A DNA stretch of 50,747 nt from Chlamydiota bacterium (GCA_013288105.1 JABDCM010000005.1:1-50747), one strand, 5' to 3'; positions 17,492 through 27,534 are shown, counted from the stretch's first letter. Notes: generated by a model not told the origin, from the sequence alone. Program-made: numbers and translations.

Positions 17492-19294
17492 TTAATCGGC
17501 TTTGAGGACTTCCATAAAGACATTTTGGGGGATCTTGACTTTTCCAATCTCCTTCATCTTCTTCTTCCCCTTCTTCTGCTTTTCCCAGAGCTTGCGCTTA
17601 CGCGTGATATCCCCCCCATAACATTTTGCTGTTACGTTTTTAGAAAGCGCCCCTATAGTTTCACGAGCAATGACCTTCCCCCCAATCGCAGCTTGAATCG
17701 GCACTTTGAAAAGTTGCTTCGGAATCACCTCTAGTAATTTTTTACAGATTGCACGCCCCTTTCCCTCAGCCTTTGAACGGTGGACAAGACAGGAAAAAGC
17801 ATCCACCGGTTCCTCATTGACACGAATCTCCAGTTTGATAATATCCCCCTCACGATAACCCTCAAACTCATAATCAAACGAGCCATACCCCTTGGTTACA
17901 GACTTGAGTTTGTCATTGTAATCAGTGATAATTTCATTCAGAGGAAATCGGTAGGTCAGCACTAAACGCGTTTTATCAAGTGTTTCCGTTTTGATACACT
18001 CCCCTCTCTTTTCCATACCTAAATTCATTGTCACTCCAAGATAATCACTTGGAATCATCACGTGCGTGAGTACCATCGGCTCTTGAATGTGATCAATAAG
18101 AGCAGGGTCGGGAAAATGGGCAGGATTATCAATATTCAATGTGGTCTGATCATTCAAAACCACCTTGTAAACTACACTGGGAGCAGTTGTAATGATATCC
18201 ACATCAAATTCTCGAATAATTCTTTCAAAGACAATTTCCAGATGAAGCAGTCCCAAAAAACCACACCGAAAACCAAACCCTAAAGCAGTACTACTCTCCT
18301 GTTCTACTAAAAGCGCAGAATCATTGAGTTGAAGCTTATAAAGGGCATCTCGAAGAGATTCAAAGTCAGAAGAATCTACAGGATAAATTCCTGCAAAAAC
18401 GACCGGTTTAATCTCCTTAAAACCAGGCAAGGGATCTTTAATAGGATTTTTATGCGCTGTAATGGTATCTCCAATTTTGACCTCCCGCACCACTTTGATA
18501 TTGGCCACTAAGTAGCCCACCTCTCCTGGATGCAAAACCCCCGTTGAGGTCGCTTTTGGTCGAAAAACCCCCACCTCTAAAACATCAAATGTCTTACCTG
18601 TGGCCATAAATTTAATCGTCGTTCCCTCCCGGATCTCCCCACTCATGATACGCACATAAACCATCACGCCACGGTAAGAGTCATAATGAGAGTCAAAAAC
18701 AAGTGCTCGTAACTTGTCATCCTCAGGTTTTTTGGGAGCCGGGATTTTGAGGATAATCTGATCTAAAATATCTTGAATCCCAATCCCCATCTTAGCAGAA
18801 CAGGAAATCGCATCCGATGTATCCAAACCAATATATTCTTGAATCTGCCTTTTTGCCTCCCCCACATCGGCCGCAGGAAGGTCTACCTTATTCAAAACGG
18901 GGATAATCTCTAAATTGCGATCGAGAGCAAGATAGACGTTTGCCATACTCTGTGCCTGCACCCCCTGCACTGCATCGACAATCAGAAGAGCCCCCTCGCA
19001 GGCGGAAAGAGAACGGGAAACCTCATAGGTAAAATCGACATGCCCAGGAGTATCGATCAGGTTGATCTGATAGTCTTGACCATCACGCGCCTTATAATAC
19101 ATCGTGACGGGATGTGCCTTAATGGTAATACCCCGCTCCCTCTCCAGATCCATAGAATCGAGAAGCTGTTCTTGCATATCCCGCTTTTCAATCGTCTGGG
19201 TTAATTCCAAAAGACGATCTGCTATCGTCGATTTTCCATGATCGATATGGGCAATAATTGAGAAATTACGAATATTTTCACGTTTGTACGACAA
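17492..19294 (-). CDS. lepA: Elongation factor 4 (LepA GTPase)
   Basis: 600 residues, the standard length. G1 is [11 protein letters not shown] near residue 18, G3 is [10 protein letters not shown], and G4 NKVD is present. The LepA-type C-terminus ([39 protein letters not shown]) distinguishes it from EF-G. The start is TTG at 19294, preceded by AGAGGA, giving [21 protein letters not shown] ribosome back-translocase active in stress. A family A repeat lies between it and the upstream gnd gene. Confidence 0.97.
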   Translation of the reverse strand: MSYKRENIRNFSIIAHIDHGKSTIADRLLELTQTIEKRDMQEQLLDSMDLERERGITIKAHPVTMYYKARDGQDYQINLIDTPGHVDFTYEVSRSLSACEGALLIVDAVQGVQAQSMANVYLALDRNLEIIPVLNKVDLPAADVGEAKRQIQEYIGLDTSDAISCSAKMGIGIQDILDQIILKIPAPKKPEDDKLRALVFDSHYDSYRGVMVYVRIMSGEIREGTTIKFMATGKTFDVLEVGVFRPKATSTGVLHPGEVGYLVANIKVVREVKIGDTITAHKNPIKDPLPGFKEIKPVVFAGIYPVDSSDFESLRDALYKLQLNDSALLVEQESSTALGFGFRCGFLGLLHLEIVFERIIREFDVDIITTAPSVVYKVVLNDQTTLNIDNPAHFPDPALIDHIQEPMVLTHVMIPSDYLGVTMNLGMEKRGECIKTETLDKTRLVLTYRFPLNEIITDYNDKLKSVTKGYGSFDYEFEGYREGDIIKLEIRVNEEPVDAFSCLVHRSKAEGKGRAICKKLLEVIPKQLFKVPIQAAIGGKVIARETIGALSKNVTAKCYGGDITRKRKLWEKQKKGKKKMKEIGKVKIPQNVFMEVLKAD

Positions 19295-19321
19295 GGGGGT
19301 TCCTCTTTAAGATGGGATAAA

Positions 19322-19486
19322 AACCTGAGTTTTGGGTTGTCTTTCTCGAAGTCAGAGAAGTTTATACCGCAGATCTTGGGATTTTTTGACGAAGTAAATG
19401 GCCAAAGGCCCTTTACGAGTCTGAAAAGCACAAGAGATGCAAGTAAACTTCCTGAATTTGAGGAAAAAAAACCCAAAACTCAGGTT
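19322..19486 (+). repeat. Family A palindromic element (165 bp), intergenic copy
   Basis: Same length and same 17-bp perfect terminal inverted repeats as 2520-2684, with nine substitutions, mostly transitions. It sits between gnd and lepA (both on the minus strand), 27 bases upstream of the lepA start. The same frame that is translated in the other copy is still free of stops here, and a frame on the opposite strand is also open. Confidence 0.9.
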
Positions 19487-19514
19487 AAAGGAGACAGCAT
19501 ACCCAATAATCACA

Positions 19515-20969
19515 TTAAACTGAATAGGAAGAGGAGCTCACTTTCCCCCCCGTCCCTGTCCAATTGGTATGGAAATATTCCCCTCTTGGACGATCAATCC
19601 TTTCATACGTATGAGCACCGAAATAATCTCTCAAGGCTTGCAAGAGGTTCGCAGGTAAATCTTTGGTCCGATAACCATCATAGAAAGCAAGCGCTGTACT
19701 AAAACAGGGAATGGGAATCCCCAATTCTGTCGCCTTAATGATAACATGACGCCAGCCATTCTGACATTTGGTGATCTCTTTTTGAAAAAAGTCATCCAAA
19801 AGAAGGTTCTGTAGCTGAGGATTTTTATCAAAAGCCTTTTTAATGTTACCTAAAAACACGCTACGAATAATACAGCCCCCCCGCCACATGAGAGCAATTC
19901 CCCCATAGTTGAGATGCCAACTATAATCTTTGGAGGCCTCCCTCATGAGCATATACCCTTGAGCATAACTCACCATTTTAGAAGCATAAAGCGCATAAAA
20001 GATATCCTGAATAAAGGCTTTTTTATCCCCGTTAAAAGAGGTTTTAGGCCCTGCAAGTTTCGCACTTGCAGCCACCCGATCTTCTTTCAAGGCAGAAAGG
20101 CAGCGAGCAAAGACAGCCTCTCCAATCAAGGTCACAGGAATGCCCATATCCAGAGCAGTTGTAACCGTCCATTTTCCTGTCCCCTTTTGCCCCCCTACAT
20201 CTAGAATCTTATCTAAGAGATACCCCTTACCCTCTTTATCTTCCGTCCTAAAGATGTGGCTGGCAATCTCAATTAGATAACTATCCAACTCTTTTTTGTT
20301 CCACTCAGTAAAAATTTGAGCGATCTCCTCATAAGGGATATTTAATGCATTTTTCATGAGAGCATAAGCTTCGCAAATGAGCTGAATGTCCCCATACTCA
20401 ATTCCATTGTGCACCATTTTGACATAGTGGCCAGCCCCCTCCTCTCCTACCCAATCGCAACAGGGCTCCCCTGTCTCTACTTTAGCAGCAATATCTTGAA
20501 ATATTTTTTTTACATGCGGCCACGCTTCGGGATGCCCGCCTGGCATGATTGAGGGACCATGACGTGCCCCCTCTTCCCCTCCTGAGATTCCGGCACCGAC
20601 AAAATAGATCCCTTTGCTTTTAAGCTCTTGGCAACGACGGTTTGTGTCTGGGAAGTGGCTATTTCCCCCATCGATGATAATATCCCCTTTTTCTAGGAGA
20701 GGTTCTAGCTGCTGAATGAATTCATCGACGGGCTGTCCTGCTTTTACCATGAGCATGATTTTACGAGGGCGTTTGAGTTTTTGAATAAATTCATTGAGAG
20801 TATGACAGCCAATGACTTGGCTTCCTTTGGCAGGTCCAGCTAAAAACTCATCTACTTTTGCAATTGTGCGGTTATAAACCGCGACTATATAGCCATGATC
20901 ATTCATATTGAGGACAAGATTTTGCCCCATGACTGCAAGTCCAATTAAGCCGATATCTGCCTGTGTCAT
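19515..20969 (-). CDS. gnd: 6-phosphogluconate dehydrogenase (decarboxylating)
   Basis: 484 residues from ATG at 20969 (MTQADIGLIGLAVMGQNLVLNM), preceded by AGGGGTAGAG. A more distal in-frame start at 21011 has no such site. The NADP-binding motif GLAVMGQNL, DGGNSHFPDT, the signature ISGGEEGARHGPSIMPGG, KMVHNGIEYGD and DVGGQKGTGKWT are all present. It produces ribulose-5-phosphate and NADPH in the oxidative pentose phosphate pathway. The family A repeat begins 28 bases beyond its stop. Confidence 0.97.
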   Translation of the reverse strand: MTQADIGLIGLAVMGQNLVLNMNDHGYIVAVYNRTIAKVDEFLAGPAKGSQVIGCHTLNEFIQKLKRPRKIMLMVKAGQPVDEFIQQLEPLLEKGDIIIDGGNSHFPDTNRRCQELKSKGIYFVGAGISGGEEGARHGPSIMPGGHPEAWPHVKKIFQDIAAKVETGEPCCDWVGEEGAGHYVKMVHNGIEYGDIQLICEAYALMKNALNIPYEEIAQIFTEWNKKELDSYLIEIASHIFRTEDKEGKGYLLDKILDVGGQKGTGKWTVTTALDMGIPVTLIGEAVFARCLSALKEDRVAASAKLAGPKTSFNGDKKAFIQDIFYALYASKMVSYAQGYMLMREASKDYSWHLNYGGIALMWRGGCIIRSVFLGNIKKAFDKNPQLQNLLLDDFFQKEITKCQNGWRHVIIKATELGIPIPCFSTALAFYDGYRTKDLPANLLQALRDYFGAHTYERIDRPRGEYFHTNWTGTGGKVSSSSYSV

Positions 20970-21084
20970 CTCTACCCCTAATATTAGTTCAAATGAATAG
21001 GTATATACCAAGAGGAATCAAAGGGGTCCAGAAGATTTATCGATGAAAAAAAATTATTATAAAAGGATACCTCATGGATACCTG

Positions 21085-21834
21085 TTATCCCTTACTGCAT
21101 AGATACGAGTCAATCCCCTTCGCAATCCCCATCGCAATCTGCTGCCGGTAATGAGGATCTTTGATCTTTATACGCTCCTTGGCATGAGATAGATAACCAC
21201 ATTCCACTAAAATCGCTGGCATCTTCGTCTCTCGAATGACTGCAAAATTGCCCTTCTTTGTCCCACGAGATTCAGCCCCTGTATTTCTCACCACTCGATT
21301 TAAAACCAGCTCTCCTAATTTACGCGACGAAGCTGTCCGCATCCCCCCCCCTTCTTGATAAAAATAAACCTCAACTCCCTGAATATCATAACTCGGAGAA
21401 TGGTTATAATGGAGACTCACAAAAAGATCTGCCCTCTTGTTGTTTGCAATTTGTGCGCGTGTTCCTAAGGGAATAAAGACATCCTCATCCCGTGTTAAAA
21501 TCGTGTGATACCCCAAATTTTTTAAATAACCCTGGAGCATGATCGCTGTAGAAAGAGTCAGCTTTTTCTCCTCATAGTCATTTTTTTTGCTCACCGTTCC
21601 TGGATCTTTTCCCCCATGTCCCGCATCAATCACAATCGTATAGGGCTTGCTAAGGGGGTGTTTAGCAATAGCCTCCTGTCGAGAGGCTCCTTGAGGAGCT
21701 CTCTCCATAGAAGGGGAGGGTTTTGAAAAAGAGGGCTTCTCAGTATGAAGAGCTGTCACCTGAGGAGGAATGTAATGCTGAGTACAACTGAAACAGAAAA
21801 GAGCTAAGAAAAAAAAATAAATGCTCTTTAACAT
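21085..21834 (-). CDS. amiA: N-acetylmuramoyl-L-alanine amidase (AmiA)
   Basis: 249 residues. A signal sequence with a probable lipobox (ALFCFSC) and a Ser/Pro-rich linker precede an Amidase_3 domain. Zinc ligands are His in IDAGHGGKDPG, Glu in DYEEKKLTLS and His in VSLHYNHS; the catalytic Glu is in ILVECGYLSH. It cleaves the peptide from glycan in the septal peptidoglycan of chlamydiae. The start overlaps the murE stop by 7 bases. Gene order amiA-murE-pbp3 matches the chlamydial cell-wall cluster. Confidence 0.93.
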   Translation of the reverse strand: MLKSIYFFFLALFCFSCTQHYIPPQVTALHTEKPSFSKPSPSMERAPQGASRQEAIAKHPLSKPYTIVIDAGHGGKDPGTVSKKNDYEEKKLTLSTAIMLQGYLKNLGYHTILTRDEDVFIPLGTRAQIANNKRADLFVSLHYNHSPSYDIQGVEVYFYQEGGGMRTASSRKLGELVLNRVVRNTGAESRGTKKGNFAVIRETKMPAILVECGYLSHAKERIKIKDPHYRQQIAMGIAKGIDSYLCSKG

Positions 21835-23294
21835 AACTGCCTTACCACTTCCTGAGCTACCTTTCTATCATCAAAGGGAACGGTTTGATGTAAAAAAACT
21901 TGGTATGTTTCATGCCCTTTTCCAGCAATTAAGATCAAGTCATCTGATTGTGCCCTCTCGATGGCTTTCTGGATCGCTTCTCTGCGGTCGGGTTCTATCT
22001 GATAATGGCTCGATTCAACCCCTGCTTCAATTTCTCTACAAATAGCCAGAGGATCTTCGCTGCGGGGATTATCTGAGGTGATCCAGGTAAAATCTGAATA
22101 GCGGGTCGCAATAGCCCCCATCTGCCCTCTTTTTCCCCGATCTCTCTCCCCCCCACATCCAAATATAGTAATCAGACGCCCTGTTTTTTTGATTTCTCGT
22201 AAAAAAGTGAGCACGTTCTCTAACGCATCAGGTTTATGAGCATAGTCAACATAAATATGAAGACCTTTTAGATTTTCAACTTTTTCCAGCCGTCCTGTTA
22301 CCTGAGGAAAGGTAGAAACTGGCTCTATAAGTAGTTGTAAGGGGAACCCCTTTGTTAAACAGACGCCCAGTGCTGCAAGGCAGTTATAAATGTTAAACCG
22401 TCCCACTTTTTTCCAAAAAAATCTTCCCGTTTCAGAACCATAGGTGACAGAAAAAGAGGTCCCTTCAGGAGTTAATTCGATCTCATGTGCATACAGAGTA
22501 TTTTTAGGGGATAATCCATATGTCAAAACTTGGCTTGTGCACTGTTTCAACATCACAGGGATCCAGGGTGAATCCCCATTCACAATGGCCCATTTCTCCC
22601 TTCCAAGAGAAGAAAAAAGCCTGCTTTTTGTTTCAGCATACTCTTCCATCGTCAGATGGTAATCGAGATGATCTCTATGGAGATTTGTGAAAATAGCCGC
22701 GTCAAAAGCAATGCCCTCTACCCGATTTTGAGCCAATGCGTGCGAGGTCACCTCTAAAACAGCACCCAGACACCCCTCTTTGACCATTTCTCGAAGTAGT
22801 TTTTGATTAGTCACCACATCAGGGGTTGTTCTTTCTGCTTGAAAACGGAGACGCCCCACAAGATACTCCACAGTTCCTATGAGCCCCATGGGCATCTTCA
22901 GAGCCTCAAAAAGGTGTTTAACTAGATAGCTGGTGGTGGTTTTCCCGCTTGTACCTGTAATTCCCACCATAAAGAGAGAACGTGCGGGATCATCGTAAAA
23001 ACGGGAGGCCAAAAGCCCTTCAATCTGTTCAGGATGGGGATGAATGAGTTGAACGATCTCTTTTAAAAAAGGGTTAACATAATCGGTAAGAATGGCAACT
23101 GCCCCATTTGAGATGGCCTCTTCAATATAAAGAGCCCCATCCTCTTTAGCCCCTTTTTTAGCGATAAAGAGATACCCTGGACCCACTTTTTTTGAATGAG
23201 AGGAGATTCCCATAATCTCTACCTCTTTATTTCCTCGAACATCGTCCCATTCAATATCGGAGATGAGTTTTTTTAATTTCACGTATGATTCCAT
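21828..23294 (-). CDS. murE: UDP-MurNAc-tripeptide synthetase (MurE, meso-DAP adding)
   Basis: 488 residues. The ATP loop GITGTSGKTTTSYL is near residue 112, followed by TTPDVVTNQ, EVTSHALAQNRV and the substrate motif DNPRSEDP, whose Arg is typical of enzymes adding meso-diaminopimelate rather than lysine. ATG at 23294 overlaps pbp3 by 16 bases. A GTG at 23282 in the arrangement GTGA, giving VKLKKLISD, is an equally plausible start. Cytoplasmic step of peptidoglycan precursor synthesis. Confidence 0.95.
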   Translation of the reverse strand: MESYVKLKKLISDIEWDDVRGNKEVEIMGISSHSKKVGPGYLFIAKKGAKEDGALYIEEAISNGAVAILTDYVNPFLKEIVQLIHPHPEQIEGLLASRFYDDPARSLFMVGITGTSGKTTTSYLVKHLFEALKMPMGLIGTVEYLVGRLRFQAERTTPDVVTNQKLLREMVKEGCLGAVLEVTSHALAQNRVEGIAFDAAIFTNLHRDHLDYHLTMEEYAETKSRLFSSLGREKWAIVNGDSPWIPVMLKQCTSQVLTYGLSPKNTLYAHEIELTPEGTSFSVTYGSETGRFFWKKVGRFNIYNCLAALGVCLTKGFPLQLLIEPVSTFPQVTGRLEKVENLKGLHIYVDYAHKPDALENVLTFLREIKKTGRLITIFGCGGERDRGKRGQMGAIATRYSDFTWITSDNPRSEDPLAICREIEAGVESSHYQIEPDRREAIQKAIERAQSDDLILIAGKGHETYQVFLHQTVPFDDRKVAQEVVRQLC

Positions 23295-25237
23295 TGTTTA
23301 TAGAGCTGTTCCAAATCTCGTCTCTCTTGCATCCAATCTGCTTTTTCTGGATTAGAACGAGGATCTCCAGGAGGATAACCAAAAGGATCATCATGGGGCT
23401 CTCCTAAATACTCAAGAGTACGCGCAGCAATTTCTCCAAAAACAGGAGCTGCACATCTACTCGCCATATGATTCTTGATTCCACCCTCCAAAAATTTATA
23501 TTCAGGTTCATCAATAGTTACAATCAAAACAAACCGAGGAGGGTGTTTAGGGTCTAAATTAGCAGGCGCAAAGCCAATAAAGGAGGAGATGTGAGATTTT
23601 TTGCAGTAACTGTTCCCTTGCACCTTCTCAGCAGTCCCTGTTTTGCCCGCTTCCGTATAGCCATTCACAGCCGCTAAAGTCCCAAATCCTCCTACCTTTG
23701 TTGTGTATTTCATTGCTTTCACAACTTCTCTCACAATAGAATCCTCTAAAACTTTTAACGCGCCTAATTCAAGCCTAGAATCAAATAGAACCATCTCCCC
23801 TCCTTTGGGTAGGGGTTTCACGATTTTTGAAACAAGAGTGGGCTGAATCAGATATCCCCCATTCGCAAATATTGCATAAGCTCTTAAAAGCTGTAGGCTT
23901 GTAGCCATAATGTTATATCCAATCGAAAGAGAATAGGGTGTCGGTACAGACCATTCAAGAGTCCCATTAGGGTGTAATTTTCCTGGTTGAGGAACCTTTC
24001 CTGTAGTCTCTCCAGGTAATTCTATTCCCGTTTTTTGTCCCAATCCAAAAGTCTCTGTTAACTCATTGCGATACCACTCATTTCCTTTTGTTTTTATCAC
24101 CCTATCGATGATTTGTGCCATAAACACATTTGAGGATTTTTGAATGGCCATATACATGTTTAAAAAACGGTGTAAACGGGGATCTTTTAAGGGATGACTC
24201 CCCCTTCCAGGAAAAATGGAGCGCGTCGTTTCAATTTTTTCTTCGGGAGTGAATACGCCTGCTTTAAGAGCAATTGCAAGCGAGATGGGTTTCATAATGG
24301 AACCCAATTCAAAAGCATCTGTAACAGCTTTTGTCTTTGCATCCTCCACTCTCAACTGATCATTAAAAAAATCGCGGTAATTGGCCGGTTCAAAAAAGGG
24401 ATACTGAGCAAGAGCAAGAATTTCTCCTGTGAAAGGGTCCATCATGGCCGCCCATCCCCCCTTACCTCCACAGGCGATGACCCCTTTTTGCAATTCCTCC
24501 TCTACAATTGCTTGAATACAGTGATTGACTGTGAGATAGATATCTGCACCATCTTCTGGTTCTTCAATCACCTTATCGATTTCAAGATGGTGATGCGGAG
24601 ATCGTAAGAGCTTTCTCTTTCCCATCTTTCCCTTAAGAACGTCATTATAATAGGCCTCTAGCCCTCCTGTGGGATACCCCTCTTGAGTCGTTTCATCTTT
24701 AAAATCTCGAATCGTGTGAAGAATCTGTCCCAAGAGCTTTCCAAAGGGATAACTGCGCTGATAATCTGTCACAAAAAAAAGAGCATTTCTCGCAATTTTG
24801 TTTTTTTTGGCATAACTCAACCACCATTCGGAAATTTCCTCCTTATCATCCCGGTTTAACCAGATCGCCAGACGACGACTTCTTGTCTTTTTTTCAAGCT
24901 CGCCTCTTACCTCTTCAGAGAGGCCTACACGCGCAATCAACTCATTTGCAATCTCCTCCCTATAAGAAACCGGAATAGAGAGAGGATCTACAAAAAGATG
25001 GAATTTTGTCACATCAAACACGAGAGGCTGAGGGGTCTCTGGATGGCCTTTTTTAATAGCGGCATTAGAATAAAAAGTTCCCCTTTTACCAGGTTCTTTA
25101 AGCACAAATTCATGCTGTCCAAGCGCCTGCTTTGTCCATTTCTCCCCCTCTACGATTTGAATTTTGAAATATTGGGCAAGGAGGAGGGAAAAGAGAAAAA
25201 AAAGGCCCAAAGCCACAAACAAAAGCCTCTGCTTCAC
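23279..25237 (-). CDS. ftsI: Penicillin-binding protein (class B transpeptidase, FtsI/PBP3-like)
   Basis: 652 residues. An N-terminal membrane anchor (LLFVALGLFFLFSLLLAQYF) is followed by the pedestal domain and the transpeptidase domain: the catalytic serine in GSIMKP (SxxK), SSNVF (SxN) and AGKTGTAEK (KTG). It crosslinks septal peptidoglycan during polar division. It overlaps the FtsL-like gene by 4 bases and murE by 16, inside the division and cell-wall operon. Confidence 0.94.
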   Translation of the reverse strand: MKQRLLFVALGLFFLFSLLLAQYFKIQIVEGEKWTKQALGQHEFVLKEPGKRGTFYSNAAIKKGHPETPQPLVFDVTKFHLFVDPLSIPVSYREEIANELIARVGLSEEVRGELEKKTRSRRLAIWLNRDDKEEISEWWLSYAKKNKIARNALFFVTDYQRSYPFGKLLGQILHTIRDFKDETTQEGYPTGGLEAYYNDVLKGKMGKRKLLRSPHHHLEIDKVIEEPEDGADIYLTVNHCIQAIVEEELQKGVIACGGKGGWAAMMDPFTGEILALAQYPFFEPANYRDFFNDQLRVEDAKTKAVTDAFELGSIMKPISLAIALKAGVFTPEEKIETTRSIFPGRGSHPLKDPRLHRFLNMYMAIQKSSNVFMAQIIDRVIKTKGNEWYRNELTETFGLGQKTGIELPGETTGKVPQPGKLHPNGTLEWSVPTPYSLSIGYNIMATSLQLLRAYAIFANGGYLIQPTLVSKIVKPLPKGGEMVLFDSRLELGALKVLEDSIVREVVKAMKYTTKVGGFGTLAAVNGYTEAGKTGTAEKVQGNSYCKKSHISSFIGFAPANLDPKHPPRFVLIVTIDEPEYKFLEGGIKNHMASRCAAPVFGEIAARTLEYLGEPHDDPFGYPPGDPRSNPEKADWMQERRDLEQLYKQWNHT

Positions 25238-25527
25238 TTTTCCTCCTTGACGGGAATCGTAATGATCTCGTTAAGGAGAGGATATTTTAAATGGCTATAA
25301 GCGGGCTGCTTTGCCAATTCCATCAAAGCAAGAGGGTTTTCAAATTGATCGATCTCATATTGTAACCTCACATTTTCCTGCTGCATAGCAGCTAATTCTT
25401 TTGATAATCGGGGAATTTCAAGACGCAACTCTGTGATTTTGTTTTGTTTACTAATATAGGAATAGAGAAATCCCCCTAAACTCAGTATACAAATGAATAT
25501 TCTAATTAATAGGTTTCTTGAGAACAT
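25234..25527 (-). CDS. ftsL: FtsL-like divisome protein
   Basis: 97 residues: a short cytoplasmic N-terminus, one membrane span (IRIFICILSLGGFLYSYI) and a coiled coil (LRLEIPRLSKELAAMQQENVR), the topology of FtsL. Position between rsmH and ftsI is where FtsL is normally encoded. Sequence conservation in this family is low, so the call rests on topology and context. Overlaps rsmH by 22 bases and ftsI by 4. Confidence 0.75.
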   Translation of the reverse strand: MFSRNLLIRIFICILSLGGFLYSYISKQNKITELRLEIPRLSKELAAMQQENVRLQYEIDQFENPLALMELAKQPAYSHLKYPLLNEIITIPVKEEK

Positions 25528-26399
25528 GATTCAATACATCGCATTTTAGCTGAACGACTTCTGGGATTTTCTTTTATCTCCTCCTCATCTGCCTCTAAAG
25601 GTTTTTTAGTGAGTAAAACCCCCCTCTTTTCTTTAGCATATTCTTTGAAGGTAACTTTCACAAGACGATCTTCTAAGCTATGAAAAGAGATGATAACTAA
25701 TCTTCCTCCCGGATTGAGTAGAGAAAGGGCTTGAGGGATCACCTCTTGAATGACTTTTAATTCATCATTAACATAAATTCTAAGCGCCTGAAAAACAAGT
25801 GTAAAGGGATGGATTTTCTTTCCTTTTGTCCTTCCTCCCCAGGTAAGAACGGGCTTGAGGATGTTTGCTAGATCCTCTGTTGTTTGGATGCGTTTTTTAC
25901 GCCGCCCCTCAACAATGGCTGCGGCTGCGGATTTCCATCTTCTCTCCTCTCCCAACTCTCGGAAAATTTCTCCTAATTTAGCTGCTGAAAATTGGTTAAC
26001 AACAGTTGCTGCATCGAGAGGTTGGGAGGGATCCATTCTCATATCGAGAGGGCCCCCCTTACTGAAACTAAAGCCCTTTTCAGGACGATCTAGCTGCATG
26101 GAGGAGACTCCCAAATCCAATAAAATTCCCTCTACCTTTTTACCCGCAAAAAGAGATCCCATATGCCGGAAATTACTTGGATAAATTTCTATTTTATTTG
26201 AAAAGGGGGTCAAAATTTTAGATGCAATTTCTAAAGCCTCAGGGTCTTGATCTATGCCATAAAATTTTTCTATTTCAGGATGAGCCTCTAAGAGCGCGCG
26301 TGCATGCCCCCCCGCTCCCAGAGTTCCATCAATGAAGGAGGTGATTTTCCTCTCTTTAAAGAAGTCTAATAATTGCTTTAAAAGTACTGGCTGATGCAT
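25506..26399 (-). CDS. rsmH: 16S rRNA (cytosine-1402-N4)-methyltransferase
   Basis: 297 residues from ATG at 26399 (MHQPVLLKQLLDFF), preceded by GAGGG. An upstream in-frame start at 26429 adds ten non-conserved residues. Motifs: DGTLGAGGHARALLE, YGIDQDPEAL, GILLDLGVSSMQLD, GFSFSKGGPLDMRMDP and VISFHSLEDRLVK. Methylates C1402 of 16S rRNA. First gene of the minus-strand division cluster and divergent from the CT273-like gene. Confidence 0.97.
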   Translation of the reverse strand: MHQPVLLKQLLDFFKERKITSFIDGTLGAGGHARALLEAHPEIEKFYGIDQDPEALEIASKILTPFSNKIEIYPSNFRHMGSLFAGKKVEGILLDLGVSSMQLDRPEKGFSFSKGGPLDMRMDPSQPLDAATVVNQFSAAKLGEIFRELGEERRWKSAAAAIVEGRRKKRIQTTEDLANILKPVLTWGGRTKGKKIHPFTLVFQALRIYVNDELKVIQEVIPQALSLLNPGGRLVIISFHSLEDRLVKVTFKEYAKEKRGVLLTKKPLEADEEEIKENPRSRSAKMRCIESCSQETY

Positions 26400-26469
26400 T
26401 TCTACCCTCTTAGCTTGGTATCCTATCAATTAGGTTTAATAGTTGAAAGCAAACAAGTAGAAAGGTAAT

Positions 26470-26922
26470 ATGGGGAGTATGCATGATCCAGATGTTACCT
26501 TTGCTGCCTCTCAAGGCTATGCTCAGTCTGCTGTCTCAGCGGCTGAATACAATAAAACTTTTCCTGTAGAACAGACAAGACAGGTTGCTCCTGGAGTTGC
26601 AAGACGAGATGTCGTTTATAAAACTACCGCGACAGATGCCCTTTTTGGAGAGGGCAAAGGTGAGGGGGCTGTTTGGGGAGGCGTAGATCCTCCTCCAGGT
26701 TTTTATAATCAACCTGCTATAGGCACATCCATGTTCCCCTCTCTCCAACTTTTTGTAAAAACAAGTAGAGAAAAAGTGGAGCAGGTAAACTTAAATCCCC
26801 ATCTCAGTTCTGAAGCAAGAGACCAGAGTGCAATTATTCTTAATGCTTTAGATGATACGCGTGTTATCACCCATGAATCGGATCATGTAAAAGTCGTACG
26901 TCTTGGTTTATTAGGTGGTTAA
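26470..26922 (+). CDS. Conserved chlamydial hypothetical protein (CT273-like position)
   Basis: 150 residues, no signal peptide. Rich in Ala/Gly/Val with no recognised domain. ATG at 26470 follows AGAAAGG; a second in-frame ATG lies 9 bases later. The stop overlaps the next start (TAATG), so it is coupled to the TPR gene, as for CT273-CT274 in C. trachomatis (from memory). Function not known. Confidence 0.75.
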   Translation: MGSMHDPDVTFAASQGYAQSAVSAAEYNKTFPVEQTRQVAPGVARRDVVYKTTATDALFGEGKGEGAVWGGVDPPPGFYNQPAIGTSMFPSLQLFVKTSREKVEQVNLNPHLSSEARDQSAIILNALDDTRVITHESDHVKVVRLGLLGG

Positions 26923-27317
26923 TGAGTGAAATCTCGTGGAAAGAGATCCTAGGATGGACTGACGAACAGCTCGATGAGTTGCGCTTCGCTGGATACTCCT
27001 ATTTTCGAGAGGGACATTACGAAACAGCTGTCTCTTTTTTTGAAGCGCTTATTGTCATAAACCCTTCATATGTTTACGACCTACAAGCATTAGGGGGTAT
27101 TTATCTTCAAATGAATGCATCTGAAAAAGCGTTGAAAATTCTGAATGATGCGCTTGCTCTTGACCCCGCTCATGAGCCTACTTTACTCAATAAGGTGAAA
27201 GCATTGATTGCTTTAGATCAAAAATCAGAAGCTCTTAATCTCGCTCAACTGCTTAAGAAAAGCCCGGTTTCTCGTATTGCCGATGATGCGACTGCTTTAA
27301 TCATGGCCTATTCTTAA
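26922..27317 (+). CDS. TPR-repeat protein, chaperone-like (CT274-like position)
   Basis: 131 residues. Three TPR-like helical pairs: FAGYSYFREGHYETAVSFFEAL, then DLQALGGIYLQMNASEKALKIL, then PTLLNKVKALIALDQKSEALN (each shown only in part). The size and all-TPR content resemble class II type III secretion chaperones (SycD type), which is an inference. It overlaps the upstream gene by 1 base. Confidence 0.8.
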   Translation: MSEISWKEILGWTDEQLDELRFAGYSYFREGHYETAVSFFEALIVINPSYVYDLQALGGIYLQMNASEKALKILNDALALDPAHEPTLLNKVKALIALDQKSEALNLAQLLKKSPVSRIADDATALIMAYS

Positions 27318-27445
27318 AAGATCCATTAAAAATTTTTTTTCTAAAAACGGCCTTGATCCGGAAATAGTTAGCTTTTTCCCTCTATTTGAGAAATGAAAAA
27401 GGGTTGCAGCCTATCGAATCAGCTGCTACATTCTCCCAAAAAGTA

Positions 27446-27520
27446 ACGTCCGTATAATTTAGGGAATGGCTAGAAGATGCTAAAACAGCAGATGCAGACG
27501 TTCCTTAAATTATACTGATG
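27446..27520. repeat. Family C palindromic repeat upstream of dnaA
   Basis: About 75 bp whose ends are inverted copies (CGTCCGTATAATTTAGGGAA at the left, TTCCTTAAATTATACTGATG at the right). The left half reappears at 46544-46577. It ends 15 bases before the dnaA ATG and contains a TATAAT that reads towards dnaA, so it may affect its transcription. The rest of the 27318-27445 gap shows no gene. Confidence 0.75.
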
Positions 27521-27534
27521 TAAAAGTAGGTGGT

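Noticed and set aside
19337-19702. 121-residue ORF starting inside the family A element
   Set aside because: Its first part is the repeat's open frame and the rest is antisense to the end of gnd. It is informative about the repeat's coding capacity but not a gene.
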